From positions 115,174,599-115,238,598 of the forward strand of contig NC_080678.1 in the NCBI RefSeq assembly GCF_030445035.2: a DNA stretch of 64,000 nucleotides. The letters run 5' to 3'. Below the pieces are notes generated by a model. It saw only the letters and a program-made list of their open reading frames with translations. It did not search any database and was not told the origin of the DNA. How positions within the stretch are numbered: position 1 is the first letter of the stretch; the number at the start of each line of letters is the position of its first letter. This document shows positions 23,641-35,805 of this stretch, piece by piece. Origin of the DNA: Dasypus novemcinctus (Eukaryota > Chordata > Mammalia > Cingulata > Dasypodidae). The position numbers and the translations under genes were made by a program.

Positions 23641-23954
23641 TTACTTAGTCTGTTTTATGAGAAAATTTTCACACAGCCTTGTCACTCTTAAAAGGACTGT
23701 ATACAACCTTTTAGCATTTCACAAAAAACGCGATTTGAAGGGCATAAGTGTTACGTAGCTTGTTTCAGTAAACAACTATCTTTTTCTTGGTCAAACAAAA
23801 CCTGGCATTTTCTTACAAACGTTTCAAATAGAAATGCAATAGAATTCAATGAGCAATAGATGTATTCATACCTTACCTAGAGTCACCAGTTGTTAATATT
23901 TTGACATATTTTCTTTATTTGTATATACTAATTTTTATTTGTGCTGAGCCATTT

Positions 23955-24460
23955 GAAAGAAATATTAAAAAAAAAAAGCTGTACTGGACTGTGGGAAACA
24001 GGCAAGGATGACTTTATTCATAGCTACCAAGGAAGGGGAGAGAGAGTAAACCTCAACTCCATTGATAAAAAGGACAGCAAGCTTTTCAAGGGCTGCGTGT
24101 GGCTTGGAGGACGGTAGAGGTTTGATCTTTGACATTGGCAGTAGTTTAATGAGAGTGGAGTTAGGAGCACTTGGTTAGATTGTTTTACTCTGCAGTAATT
24201 AGGCCACCTGTCATCTGTAAGAGCTGGGACAGAGGAAGGGAAGAGGGGGAAGGAAGGGCCAAGGTTGATAGCTTGGAATAGCTAGTATCTGAACTTGTCT
24301 TTCCCCTCCTTTTTCCCCTGCAGTCTGAGTTGTTTTTCTCTGCAGTCCTTCAGTTGCCAGATAAATTTCAAAGTAGTCAGGTTGGAGGAGGGAGACTGTA
24401 GGGGCATGCAAGGAGCAAGGCCGGCAGCCTGTTCAAGAGAAAACCAATCTTGGTCAATAA
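23955..24460 (-). other. Unclassified insertion inside an antisense L1
   Basis: About 500 bases interrupt the L1 between CATTTGAAAGAAATATT and TTGCAGACATGATGACAC, which are adjacent in the L1 family. An A11 run is at its left edge. On the minus strand there is an AATAAA (about 24012-24017) near one end, reminiscent of an LTR, but I could not find matching duplications or TG/CA ends. Confidence 0.4.
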
Positions 24461-24690
24461 ATTGCAGACATGATGACACTTCAGCCCTAAATATGTCATC
24501 ATGAATCTTTTACAATTAAGGACATATTCCTTCATAATCACAATACCATTATCACACCTATAAAATTGAACAGAAATTTTAAAAAAAGTCTATCAAGTTC
24601 CTGTTCAAATTTCCCCAGTTATCCCAAGAATTTCTATTACAACACTTTTATTAAGATGTTTGAAGTTATTTTTAAAAACAGGATCAAGTC

Positions 24691-24726
24691 AAGAATTATA
24701 CATTAAAAAAAAAAGAATTATACATT
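24691..24726 (+). repeat. Poly(A)-only insertion with target duplication
   Basis: AAGAATTATACATT occurs at 24691-24704 and again at 24713-24726, separated only by eight A. The surrounding L1 sequence has this block once. Confidence 0.65.
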
Positions 24727-25278
24727 GTACTTGGTTTACTTATCATTTTACCCTTTTTAAATTCCAAACAGTCCTCACTCTGCTACCACTGCTTTATTTT
24801 TTTTATAAAATTTTTATTAGAGAAGTTGTAGGTTTACAGAAAAATCATGGAGAAAATACCAAGTTCCCATATACTTCCCTCCCATTATTGACATATTGCA
24901 TTAGTGTGGAAGCTTTGTTATAATTGCTAAAAGAATATTATAATTGTACTATTATCTATAGTCCATAGTTTACATTAGGGTTCACTGTTGGTGTTGTACA
25001 GTCCTATGGTTTTTTTGGGCTATTTTATTTTTATTCTAGTAACTTATATACAACCTAAAATCTCCCCTTTTAACCACTTTCAAATATATAATTTAGTGCT
25101 GCTAATTATATTCACAGTGTTGTGCTACCATCACCACCCTGCTTTGTCTTTTGTGACATTCCTTTATCTTGTTCAGGAGGACAAAGAAAGTAGAAGGTGT
25201 GCCTGAGACATTGTGATTTGACAAAGTACAGGGAAGTGCAAAAAGAATAACAATGTCACGTCAAAAGGGCATCAGACC

Positions 25279-25690
25279 TGGAAGCGGACTTGGCTCAACG
25301 GATAGAGCATCTGCCTACCACATGGGAGGTCCACAGTTCAAACCCAGGGCCTCCTCGACCAGTGTGGAGCTGGCCCACGTGCAGTGCTGATACACACAGG
25401 GAGTGCCATGCCACGCAGGGGTGTGCCCCAAGTAGGGGAGCCCCACGTGCAAGGAGTGTGCCCTATAAGGAGAGTCGCCCAGCGCAAAAGAAAGTTCAGC
25501 CTGCCCAGGAATGGCGCCACACACACAGAGAGCTGACACAGCAAGATGATGCAACAAAAAGAGACACAGATTCCCCATGCCACTGACAAGAATGGAATTG
25601 AACACAGAAGATCATGCAGCAAATGGTCACAGGGAGCAGACAATTGGGGGGGGGGGCAAGGGAAGATTAAATAAATAAATAAATAAATAA
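25279..25690 (+). mobile_element. DAS SINE, long form
   Basis: Head GGAAGCGGACTTGGCTCAAC and B box GTTCAAACCC. Duplication ATCAGACC at 25271-25278 and 25694-25701. (AAAT)n tail. Confidence 0.88.
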
Positions 25691-25699
25691 GAAATCAGA

Positions 25700-26130
25700 C
25701 CCAATTTGAAGTGGCTCCCACTGGACAAAATTTGAGCATTAAGTAGAAAGTATAGGAAATTAAGTAGACACACTTCTCCTATTCCTCTAACTAAGCTAAT
25801 AGTCATGGACATTATATACAATAAGACTGAAAGTCAGGGATAAGAAGGCAGATGGCCAGGGACCTGAAAACCCCAGGAAATAATATGCATCAATAAAATT
25901 GACTTGTTTCAAATAAAAAACAGGAAAAACATAGCAGTGAGTTCCAAGCATTTTCTTTTTGCATCATATATCCCAAACTGGGGCCTGGAGAAGCAGGCAA
26001 TCTGGAAACACTGACAGGTACAGATAAGACCATCCCCAACAAAAGTCATAGTTCTCTAACCAGAGGACAAGGAAAAGGTCAACATAGTAAGACAGAAAAC
26101 ATTTAGACAATAACTGATATATTCAACTAT
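25700..26130. other. No recognised feature
   Basis: AT-rich and unassigned. An AGT/AAT trinucleotide run follows at about 26138-26165. Confidence 0.4.
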
Positions 26131-26137
26131 ACACAAT

Positions 26138-26165
26138 AGTAGTAGTAGTAATAATAATAATAAAA
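26138..26165 (+). repeat. (AGT)n/(AAT)n microsatellite
   Basis: Four AGT units followed by about five AAT units. Confidence 0.85.
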
Positions 26166-26169
26166 GCTG

Positions 26170-27640
26170 CAGACCTACCTCCACCCAGTGGGGAGCTTAG
26201 CCTTCCATCCTTTTACATAATTATAGCTAGCTCCCTCCTCCAACAGTGTCAAGAAAGGCTGAGTGTAAAGCTAGGATTTTCATGAGCTTCCAGCAATAAG
26301 CCCCACACCTCCTCTAAAATGTCAGTGTAGATGACTTACGGAGGAGCGACTAGGCCCCTCTCCCTCTCCCATCCATGTGGTGTCCTCAGGGAAGAGCCTG
26401 GACTCACACTCCTGCCCTGTCTGACTGAGGAATATTTATTGCCCTGCTGTCGATGGAGGCTAAGAGGAGAACCCCAACTTTCACCCCTACCAGCACCCCT
26501 CTCTCTGGCCTGTGCTGCATCAGAGGGGGCTTGTGTAACAAAGATTTAAATAAGAGCCAAAGTCTGGTAACATAATACCCAGGATACAGTAAAAAATCAC
26601 CCATCATGCCAAGAATGAGGAAAATCACAACTTGAATGAGAAATGCAATCAAGGCTGACACCAACAGTGGGATGAACCAGAGGTTGGAATTATCTGACAA
26701 GGATTTTAAAGCAACTATCATAAAATGCTTCAATGAATAATTATGAACAATTAAGTCTTGATAAAGAAAGAGAAGATATAAAGAAGAAACAAATGGTAAT
26801 TTTAGAACTGAAAAAAATACAAGTGCAATAAAATACTCAGTGGTGGTTTCAACAGTAGAATAGAGAGGACAGCTGAAAAAACCAGTGAACTTGAAGACAG
26901 AACAGTAGAAATTGCCCAATCTGAAAAGAGAGTAGACTGAAAAAATTACTAGGACAATGTGGAAAAATAATAGCATTTACATCATTGGAGTCCCAAAACG
27001 AGAAAAAGGTAGAGCTAAAAAATCATTTGGCAAAATAGTGGCTGAAAAATTCTCAAATTTGACAAAAGACATAAGTCTACAGCCTGAACCACAGACAGGA
27101 AAAACCTAAAGAAATCCATGCCAACACATATCATAGTGAAGAACACATCACTGAAAATGAAATAAAGAAAAAAATTATTGAAAGCATCAAGAAAAAAACA
27201 ATTCATTAAAGAATAAAATAGAGAGAAAAAAAGAATAAATGGAAATTTAATAAATTCTTAGACAAAGGTAAACCAAGAGAATTTGTCACCAGAAGACCTA
27301 ACCTAAAAAAATAACTAAAGTAAGTTTTTGAAAGCAAAAGGAAGTGAAAAAAAGAAGGGAAAAAAGGAGTAAAAATATGATTAAGTACAACAGACTTTCA
27401 AGTTTTCTAAATTGATTTTGATGGTTGAAGCAATAATTATAATATTGTTCCATGTGTTTCTCAATTTACGTAGAGATATTTAAGACAATTACATAAAATA
27501 ACAGACTTTTTAAAAATGAAGACTACATTTGATTGTAACATATTGAATATAAATAAATTTTTAAAATCCATAAGTCTATAGTGATACACATGAGAAAGAA
27601 AATAAAGAACACCTCTTCTTGAAAGAACACCAGCTAATGT
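26170..27640 (+). mobile_element. Old L1 5' UTR and ORF1 remnant
   Basis: 5' UTR-like GC-rich block (CCACCCAGTGGGGAGCTTAG near 26181; AATGTCAGTGTAGATGACTT near 26319), then an ORF1-like region (GATATAAAGAAGAAACAAATGG near 26774; TCATTGGAGTCCCAAAACGAG near 26983) and downstream inter-ORF sequence. All frames are broken. Confidence 0.65.
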
Positions 27641-28435
27641 ATGCAAAAGGAATGACAAAATGAGAAAACACCATTTTGCAATCTCCAATGTAATAATTGA
27701 TTGAGGAAAGTATCATTGATATAAGCGTAAAGTATCAGAGTAAAATTTATTGGAGAATAAGTCATTCTCAAAATGTCAAGGATCGCCCCTAATTTCAAAG
27801 GGAAACAAAGTATCTTTCTGATGGAAAATATCATAAAACAATTAATCAAACATACTATCAAATAATACTAAACTCAATAGTATTATTGAGAGATGACCAA
27901 TATAACATCTATCATTTCTTCTACTTTAAGAAAAGCCAGAATATAAATTCTCATTCACAGTAGCATCAAACATATACATTAGTTAGCATTAAAATTTTTT
28001 TAAACCTCCAAAGAAAATTATAAGCTGGACTGTGCTACATGGGGGGGGGGGGGGGAAGTCTTGAATGAATAGAAATACATACCACTTTCCTAAATGAAAA
28101 GACTGTTTTAATCCAATCAAATGTCTTCAGGGTTTTTGGTTTTTGTATATGTTTTTGCACCTTGCTGTTTCATTTTATTTTGTAAAAATGTTTTTAAATA
28201 TAATTTATTCCATGGTAAATTTATATCATTAACATTTTTAGTATATTTTTTATTTATTTTTAAAAGATACATAGATCACACAAAATGTTACCTTGAAAAA
28301 ATAGAGGAGATTCCCATATGCCCTCATTAACATTTTAATAATGGCTGGTTAGCAACCAACAAAATTCCTGAAATTAATTACAGGAATCAATACAAGCCTG
28401 TCAGGACAAGCTAGCTCTAGCAAACACTGTATATG
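27641..28435. other. AT-rich interval with a poly(G) run
   Basis: Mostly unassigned. It contains an uninterrupted run of about 16 G at 28040-28056 and, at about 28200-28330, an antisense fragment of the xenarthran L1 3' end (ACACAAAATGTTACCTTG, then GATTCCCATATGCCC). Confidence 0.5.
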
Positions 28436-28564
28436 CTCCTCTTTTCCAAATAGTCTAAATGATAGATTTAACTTATTTTTGAAATAATTATAGATTCACA
28501 GGGAATTACAGAGATTGTAACCAGAGCTCCCTCATACCCTTACCCAGTTGTGTCCTTCACCTCC

Positions 28565-28975
28565 CTTCACTCTTTAGGTGAGGTATGGCTTCCTGCCTCA
28601 GGTTATAGGGAAGGCAGAATACACGACACCTCCCACTGGACAGACGCCATCAGTGGCAGCTTATTGGGCCATATATACACAGACTGGGCAAGAGAATATC
28701 AGGTTCTACACAGGGCTACCTGGGGGATGCACTAGGGAGCAAAGTGAGCAAGGAGGGGCTGTGGGGGGCAGGCTCTGTTTGGTTCCTGCTGGATGTGTAA
28801 TTGTTTTGTTGGGAAAATTCCCTGGACTGGCAGGGGACTGGAGCCCATTACTGGGGGATAAGCAGATGCCGTGACTGGTCTCGTGATAAGGAGAGTTGCT
28901 TGGCTAGGATCTTATCCACAGGAACAGAGTTAGGTTAGGTCTTTCCAGGCCCTCCTGGTTTTACCAGATGTGAAG
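28565..28975. other. Unassigned segment inserted in an L1
   Basis: About 400 bases of moderate GC content between L1 blocks, starting near TTTAGGTGAGGTATGG. I recognise no family. It may be a lineage-specific LTR or a captured unique fragment. Confidence 0.35.
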
Positions 28976-28979
28976 GCAG

Positions 28980-29315
28980 CACTTAATATTGAATTTTAGA
29001 TGAACTGGAACAAATTATAAGGTGTTAATATAGGGTGGTATACGGAAAAAGATACACCTAATGCAAACTATGGTCTAGAGTTAACAGTGATTTTTAATAT
29101 TCCTCCATCAATTGTAACAAAGGTACCACACCAGTGCTAAGTGTCAATAACAGGAGAGAATCAGGGGTGAGAATTTCTTCTTTTTGGAGCTATGACAGTG
29201 TTCTAAAATTGATTGTGGTGATGAAAGCACACTGTGATTATACTGAAAGCCATTGATTGTACATTTTGGGTGGATTGTATGGTGTGTGAATAAAACTACT
29301 TTTAAAAACATATAC
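28980..29315 (+). mobile_element. L1 3' UTR copy (tandem-module type)
   Basis: Sense L1 3' UTR with GTTAATATAGGGTGG, ATTGTAACAAAGGTACC and the terminal GATTGTACATTTTGGGTGG then TGAATAAAACTAC. It belongs to the same family as 34850-36490. Confidence 0.6.
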
Positions 29316-29317
29316 TG

Positions 29318-29645
29318 AGGGGGAGTAGATGTGACTCAAGCAGTTGAGCGCCCATCTCCCACATGGGATGTCCCAGGTTTGGTTCCCAGTGCCTCCTAAG
29401 GAAGACAAACAGTGAGCAGACAAGCAGACATTGAGCAAAAACAAGTGGACAATGAGAACAGACAAGGAGAAAAAAAGGACAAAAACAACAAGCAAGACAA
29501 TGAGCAAAAACAAACGAGCAGGAGGCAGATGTTCTCAAGCAGTTGTGTACCCACCTCCCAATTGGAGGTCCCAGTTTCAGTTCCCAGTGCCTCCTAAAGG
29601 GGAAAACAAAAAACAAAAACAGACAACAAGCAAACAGACAAGGGA
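29318..29645 (+). mobile_element. Dimeric SINE
   Basis: Two tRNA-like monomers. The first starts GGGGGAGTAGATGTGACTC; the second, at about 29519, starts GGAGGCAGATGTTCTCAAGC. Each has a B-box-like GGTTTGGTTCCC or AGTTTCAGTTCCC block and a CAAACA-rich tail. Confidence 0.75.
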
Positions 29646-31504
29646 GCCATCTCTGGGAGGGATATTGAGTCTCAGTTATTGGTCTTTCAGGACCCACTTC
29701 CCCATAGTTTACAATTTTCCTAACTGGAGTACATTATTGAAACCAGGAAACTGACACTGGTATAAAGTATGTGTGTAGTTCTGTGTCATTTTACCGCATG
29801 TATAGATTTCTGTTAACACTACAATCCAGATCCAGAATCTTCCATCACCACAAAGATCTCCCTTGGGTCCCCTTTTTGGTCACACCCACCCTCCACCCTC
29901 CCTAATCCCTGGCCTTCACTCTTCTGTTCTCCAGCTCTAATTTTGTCATTTTGAGAATGTTATACAAATGGACTCACACATTATGTGACTGCTTGAAATT
30001 GGCTGTTTTTCACTCAGCATAATGCCCTTGAAATCCTTCCAAGTTGTTGCATGTATCAATAGTTCATTTCTTTTTATTGCTGGGTAGGATTCCATGGTAT
30101 GGATATACCAGTTTGTTTAACCTTTCACCTCTTGAATGGATTTTGGTTGTTTCCAGTTTTTAGGTATTACAGTCAAAGCTGCCAGGAACAATCAAATACA
30201 GGTTTTGGGGAGGACTTGAGTTTTCATTTCTCTGGGGTAAATGCATAGAAGAGCAGTTGTTTGGTCACATGGTAATTTCATGTTTTGTTGTTTAAGAAAC
30301 ACCAATTTTCCAAAGTGGTTGTACTATTTTACATTCTTACCAGCAACATATGAAATCCAGTTTCTTCACATCCTTCCCAGCATTTCATGTTGTCACTGTT
30401 GTTTTTTTAGCTATGCTAATAGGTATGTAATGATAACTCCTGTGGTCTTAATTTGCATTTCTCTAATGGCTAATGATGTTGAACATCTATTTACATGCTT
30501 ATTTGACATCTTTATATCCTCTTTGGTGAAATGTCTCTTTGTGTCTTTTGCACATTTTCTAATTGGATTTTTACTGTTAAGTTTTAAGAATGATTAATAT
30601 ATTCTAGATATGAGTCTATTGTCAGATATTTGACATACAACTGTTTTTCCCCATCAGTAGCTTCTCTATTCATCTTCTTAATAGGGTCCTTCACAGAGCA
30701 AAAGTATTTTATTTTGACAAAGTCAAACTTATTTAGTTTTTCTTTTATGAGTTAAGCTTTTGGTGTCATTTCTACAAACTACTCACCAAGTTCTAGGTTC
30801 CAAAGACTTTCTCCTAGATTTTTTCCAAACTTTTCAGTTTTACAGTTTACATTTAAGTCTTTGATCCATTTTGTTATTTCTTGAATAAGGTATAATAAGG
30901 TTTAAGTTGACACTTTGGGGTTGCTGTTCTCGTTTGTTTTGCCTCTGGATAACCAATTGCTTCAGCACCATGATAAAATCCTATCCTTCCATGCGTTTGC
31001 ACTTTTTTTATGGGGGTTCTTTCTGGGTTCTCTATTCTGTCCATTGATCAATATATCTCTCCCTTTGCCAAAATCACAGTTTTTATTATTATACTTATGT
31101 AATAAGTCTTGAAATTGAGTAAAGTGATTCCTCCTACTTTATTCTTCTTTTTTCAAAATTATTTTAGCTATTCTAATTTCTTTGTGTTTCATATAAACTT
31201 CAGAATAATCTTGTTGATGGCTACAAAATCTCTTGCCAGACTTATGAGAACAGTATTAAACTGTATATCAGTTTGAGGAAAATTGACATCTTTACTGTGT
31301 TGAGTATTCCAAACCACAAACACAGTATTTAGATCCATTTCTGTAGAATTTCTTTGATATCTTTCAATCACTGTTTTGTAGTTTTCAGCATAAAAGTCCT
31401 GGGGTATGTTTGTTTTGTTTACACCTAAGGTTTGTTTTGTTTACACCTTAGGTTTATACCTAAGTAGTTCATCTTATTTGAGTGATTATAAATGTCACTG
31501 TATT

Positions 31505-33180
31505 TTAAATTTCAGTTTCCAAATATAATGGCAAAATTTTTAAAAGCAACTTTAGTGAAATTATTAAATAGAACAATTATAATCTTCATCAGAAGAAAAA
31601 AATATAAAATAACGGTGAGATATGAATGATGTATACAATGATATGTAGGTATGTAAATATACTACTGTAAGATTCCAACCTGTTTGGTAGTGCTTCCATA
31701 GAAGAAAAGTACCAGAACGAAGAACACTGGAATTTCTTACTTGATAAAAGTATTTCAAAGCTATGGGGAAAGAATTCAATTAATCTTGTTAGGACAACAA
31801 ACCATCTGGAATAAGATTGTACCTGTACCTCATCCATAATAAAAAAGAATTTTATATCAGTTCAGTTTTTGAAGTTTTTAAGTAAATTATTGTTCTTAAA
31901 GTGAATAATGTAAAATATTAGTATTTAGGTGGAATGTGCCTAATATTCAAGGCAGAAACAATAAAGTTAATGACTGATAAATTTCATTATTGAAAACTAA
32001 ATGCAAATGTAAAAAAGCCACAAAAATACCATTTTGACTTATTAGAAAAGTTTAAAAAGAATAATCATTATCTATGGTTGGTATAGGTTTGGGCAACTAT
32101 TCCTGGCCATAACCATCTCCAACTTTGGGAGGCTACTGGGTATCAAAATATAAATGGACTTTTAACCTGCCAAGTCTATTTCTAAGATTATATACAAACA
32201 TAATTGTCCAAAGATCTATAAACATTGTTTCAGTTTATGATTCAGAAAAAAATTTTTAATTAATTTTTAAAAGAGACAGTTTCACTGGATCATGTAGAAT
32301 ATTACACATGAATAATTAAGGCATGCTCCCATTCTTGTGACAATTACATGCATATTCTAAAGTCTAAACCCAAAATGAAAAAAACAACAACAAAACCCAT
32401 GTTACAATACACAGCAGCAAAGTACAGAATGTGTAACTGAAGACATGGCAAGAGTCACTCCCTATGTACTTATTAATTTTCCTATTGGGAATAATGTAGA
32501 GAGGCTGCACCCTCAAAGAACATAAATCTACAAATGTTCTAAAGAAATTTTGTTTTAATCTGCTTTTTATTTCCCCAGGATTTCCCAGTTGACTATCATT
32601 TTAACAGCACCGTACACAAAATCAAATTTTATTAAAAATCAAAATCTATTCCAGAGTTATCAATTTTCACATTTTACAAAATCATCATTAACATCACTAC
32701 TAAATGAATACTTGGGTGAGCTCGGTTTTCAAAAAAAGATTCTGAATTATTTTTTAGTTTTCATAATAAATAAGAATTTTATTAAAGAGAAATATTTTCT
32801 TCCAACAAATCATAATAATGGATACCTTTAAAAGATTCTGAATTATAACAACACTGAGTAGTAAAATAGCAACACAAGTCACCAGATCAGTCACAGAATT
32901 GTCAAAGCCATACAAAACATTTACAGGATACAGGCAAGCAATGAACTGAAGTTTTGAGTGCTAGTTAAAGGGACCAAATATAGTAACAACATAGCCCCCA
33001 TTTTACTATTCAAGAGTGTTTTGAAATTCTGATTCCTGACAATTTTTAAAAGATTAAGAGAACTACCTACAACTTTCAAACATTTATTCTTATTATTTTA
33101 AATTTGAGTGAATCCTGATTTAAATTCCATAAAATGTGACAGCACTATATTACAGAGGTAATCCTTGCTTTCTCAGGATT
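31505..33180. other. AT-rich interval, no gene seen
   Basis: About 1.7 kb of AT-rich sequence. I see no coding exon. A few stretches (near 32200) look like decayed LINE 3' sequence, but I cannot place them. Confidence 0.35.
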
Positions 33181-33185
33181 TTGGG

Positions 33186-33985
33186 TTTTTTTTTCAATAT
33201 TAGGAGAAGTTTATTGAATAAAAACTTGCTTTCTTTATACAAAAAAATACACAGTCTCAAAGCGCTAAGAAATGTAAATATCCAAGTTATAGCTAACAGG
33301 TGGCAAGTCAACATCCAGGGTTGACAGAATGCTTGAAGGGGCCTGCTAGAGTGGACTCCCACATCAGAGAAGGCATCAATTAAATATCAGTCTCCCAACA
33401 ACACAACTGAAATTTCAGTTATGATAGCATAGTAACTGTGAGTAACTGCATAAAGTACAGACTTCTGTAAAAAATAATATTTTGTGTACTCTATGTATCT
33501 TTAAAAATACACAAATATTTTTTTAAAAAAATAAAAAATAACCACTTACTGTTCCTTGCATAGACAAAAGAAGGGTTTTCCTAGAAAATAAGCTGTATTA
33601 ACTTGAACTGTCTTAACTAGTACTAAATGCAGCACTGTACTTCAGCACCCATTTTGGTTCTGTTTAAGACTTGAATATGTCAGTACATCTGTGTCCTCTG
33701 GTTTCTCTGTCCTTTTTTCAGGGCCACTTGGTATAATCTTCTGATGTGAGTTCAACAAAAGCCTCACCACTCCATCTGCCTTCCCTGGTGCAGATGAAAT
33801 GAAAGCCTGATGCTCCATCTTGAATTTAGCAGTTGGAGAGGAAATTCTGCACATCCTCAATAGAGCAAGGCCAGGGCAAGCCACGGAGCTTGACCACGAA
33901 TCCTTCGCCTCCCTTGGGACCCAGCATCATGGAGACTTGACAGGGCAGGTGTCAACCAGCTCAGTGTGCAGGTTCCTGTGGCTGA
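33186..33985 (-). pseudogene. HNRNPF-like retro-pseudogene (hnRNP F/H family)
   Basis: On the minus strand from an ATG at 33930 the translation gives [11 protein letters not shown], then [13 protein letters not shown], then [10 protein letters not shown]: the start and first quasi-RRM of hnRNP F, a nuclear RNA-binding splicing regulator that binds G-tracts. The spelling VQNFLS and VKLRGLPW favours HNRNPF over HNRNPH1/H2. Similarity continues ([18 protein letters not shown]) to about 33631. Three in-frame stops interrupt it, after the SNC, TKWP and IFKS residues. Quasi-RRMs 2 and 3 are missing. Further along the minus strand an AATAAA (33210-33215) is followed about 16 bases later by nine A (33186-33194), suggesting a 3' UTR and poly(A) tail with an internal deletion. 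I found no target duplication. A pyrimidine tract ending CAG (33982-34000, minus strand) sits just upstream and looks like a splice acceptor. Confidence 0.8.
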
Positions 33986-34039
33986 AAAGAAAGAGAAAAC
34001 TACCTTACAAACTTTTCCATTTAATAATGGAAATTTAAT

Positions 34040-34390
34040 AAGAAGAAATAATAAACACTATTTTCCTCATTTACAGGTGGGGAAGGTAAGTTTGGGTGAT
34101 ATTAAACAAAGGCCTTAAAGAAGACATTTTAGGGAAGCAGATGTGGCTCAAGAAGTTGGGTGACCACCAAACACACCAGAGGTCCCGGGTTCTGTTCCCC
34201 ATACCTCCTAAGAAGACAAGTACACAATGAATAGACACAGAGAGCAGACAGCGAGCGCAAACAATGCAATGGAGAGAGAAATAAATAAATGAAAAGAAAT
34301 CTTTAAGAAAAAAAAAAGACATTTTAGAGCTGAGATTTAATTCCAGGTCTCCCTGATTCCAAAGCTTGTACAACCATTCTTACCCCACCC
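34040..34390 (-). repeat. MIR SINE, split by a younger SINE
   Basis: Antisense MIR: TTCCTCATTTACAGGTGG at the left, and TTAATTCCAGGTCTCCCTG with CCAAAGCTTGTACAACC at the right, interrupted at 34133-34315. Confidence 0.7.
34133..34315 (+). mobile_element. DAS-type SINE monomer
   Basis: Head GGAAGCAGATGTGGCTCAAG. Perfect 12-base target duplication AAGACATTTTAG at 34121-34132 and 34316-34327. Confidence 0.92.
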
Positions 34391-34849
34391 CCAAGAACTA
34401 CCTAACACTTCTCATAGATGTGCACAATTAAACAGAATCAAAGTGACTTTCAGAGCACATACTGCAGTCCCCTCTCTGACAAAAATTCATAGAAATGACA
34501 AAAGATATTTTAAAAATATAAATGGGTATCATAGCTGGAAAATGAGAAAGGTCACCCTCAATGTACATAAAATTTTGAAGAATTCAGATAGGATGACCAT
34601 AGGGTTAGACCCATCACCCAGAACGCTGTAGGAGATGACAGTTGAAAAGCTGCGAGAAGCTCCATGGGTGGTCCGAGCCCTGAGGCTCCCTCCTACCTGA
34701 GCCTGGAGAGGCACCTGTCTGCTCACTTGCAGGCTGAGGGTGGCCAATGAGGCAGCGGCAGTGGCCCCCTCTCCCCCAGCAGCCAGGCACCTTGGGAGTC
34801 CCATGCCATTGCACTGCCCCCTGGCACCCCACACCCCACTGAATGTCCC
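34391..34849. other. No recognised feature
   Basis: Partly GC-rich (34600-34840) with no repeat or exon that I can support. Confidence 0.35.
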
Positions 34850-35251
34850 ATCCTGCTATTCAACAACCCAGGTAATAATTGCAAACTCATGGAGTTAATA
34901 ATTAGAATATAGGTCACCAGAAAAGAGAATGAGGTTAGAGAATGAAAGTTGAGGTTTAATCTGCACAGAATTGCTAAAAAGTTTTTGTAAATCTTTGGAA
35001 ATGTGCAGAAATGGTGAAAGCACATCATAGCATTTGTGTAACTAGCGGTGTTAATATGGGTATGATAGTGGTTGAAAGAGAAAGTCTAAGGTCATATACA
35101 TTACTAGAAAGAAAGCTAAAAAAAGTAACACAGGACTGTGTTGCATAGCAAAACCTCATGTGAAATAGGAGTATGGGTTAACATTGCATATATATCACTA
35201 TTTTTCTTTGAAACAGAACAAATATATATTAATATTACAAGATGTTAATAG

Positions 35252-35686
35252 AGGCGGTGGACTTGGCCCAGTGGGTAGGGCATCCATCTACCACATGGGA
35301 GGTCCTCGGTTCAAACCCCGGGCCTCCTTGACCCATGTGGAGCTGGCCCACATGCAGTGCTGATGTGCACAAAGAGTGCCCTGCCACGCAGGGGTGTCCC
35401 CCATGTAGGGGAGCCCCATGCGCAAGGAGTGTGCCCCAAAGGAGAGCCGCCCAGCATGAAAGAAAGTACAGCCTGCCCAGGAATGGTGCTGCACACACAG
35501 AGAGCTGACACAACAGGATGATGCAACAACAAGAAACACAGATTCTCATGCCGCTGACAACAGAAGCAGACAAAGAAGACGACACAGCAAAATAGACACA
35601 GAGAACAGACAACCAGGGTGGGGAGGGGGAGGGGGAGGGGGAGGGGAGAGAAATAAATAAAAAAAAATAAATCTTAAAAAAAAAAA
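35252..35686 (+). mobile_element. DAS SINE, long form
   Basis: Head GGCGGTGGACTTGGCCCAGT, B box GGTTCAAACCC. Duplications AAGATGTTAATAG (35239-35251) and AAGATGTTACTAG (35687-35699) differ at one base. The tail contains a (GGGGGA)n run at about 35622-35645. Confidence 0.92.
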
Positions 35687-35805
35687 AAGATGTTACTAGA
35701 CAAAAATACAACCAATGCCAACTATGGGCAATAGTGTATACTAATATACTTAAAATTTTCCATTAAGGGTAAAAAAGAAAAAAAAAAGGATGCAAAATGT
35801 TAATA

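Larger units (their letters stand above)
23650..25150 (-). mobile_element. Antisense L1 3' UTR copies with insertions
   Basis: Antisense L1 3' sequence at 23870-23950 and 24460-24790 (AATACCATTATCACACCTA, AATTTCCCCAGTTATCCC). A second, younger L1 3' UTR lies antisense at about 24790-25150 (TTTTATTAGAGAAGTTGTAG, then CATAGTTTACATTAGGG). An unclassified insert lies at about 23950-24460. 23650-23870 is not assigned. Confidence 0.55.
28440..31500 (-). mobile_element. Antisense L1 (ORF2 end and 3' UTR) in two blocks
   Basis: Block 1 (28440-28560) is antisense L1 3' UTR (TAATTATAGATTCACAGGG). Block 2 (29690-31500) continues the same antisense L1: TTTTTCACTCAGCATAATGCCC, then TCCATGGTATGGATATACCAG, then antisense ORF2 such as CTAATGGCTAATGATGTTGAAC. 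An insertion of about 1.1 kb separates the blocks. Frames are broken. Confidence 0.7.

Noticed and set aside
28040-28056. Poly(G) run as telomeric or regulatory signal
   Set aside because: Simple homopolymer without telomeric units; possibly length-inaccurate in the assembly.
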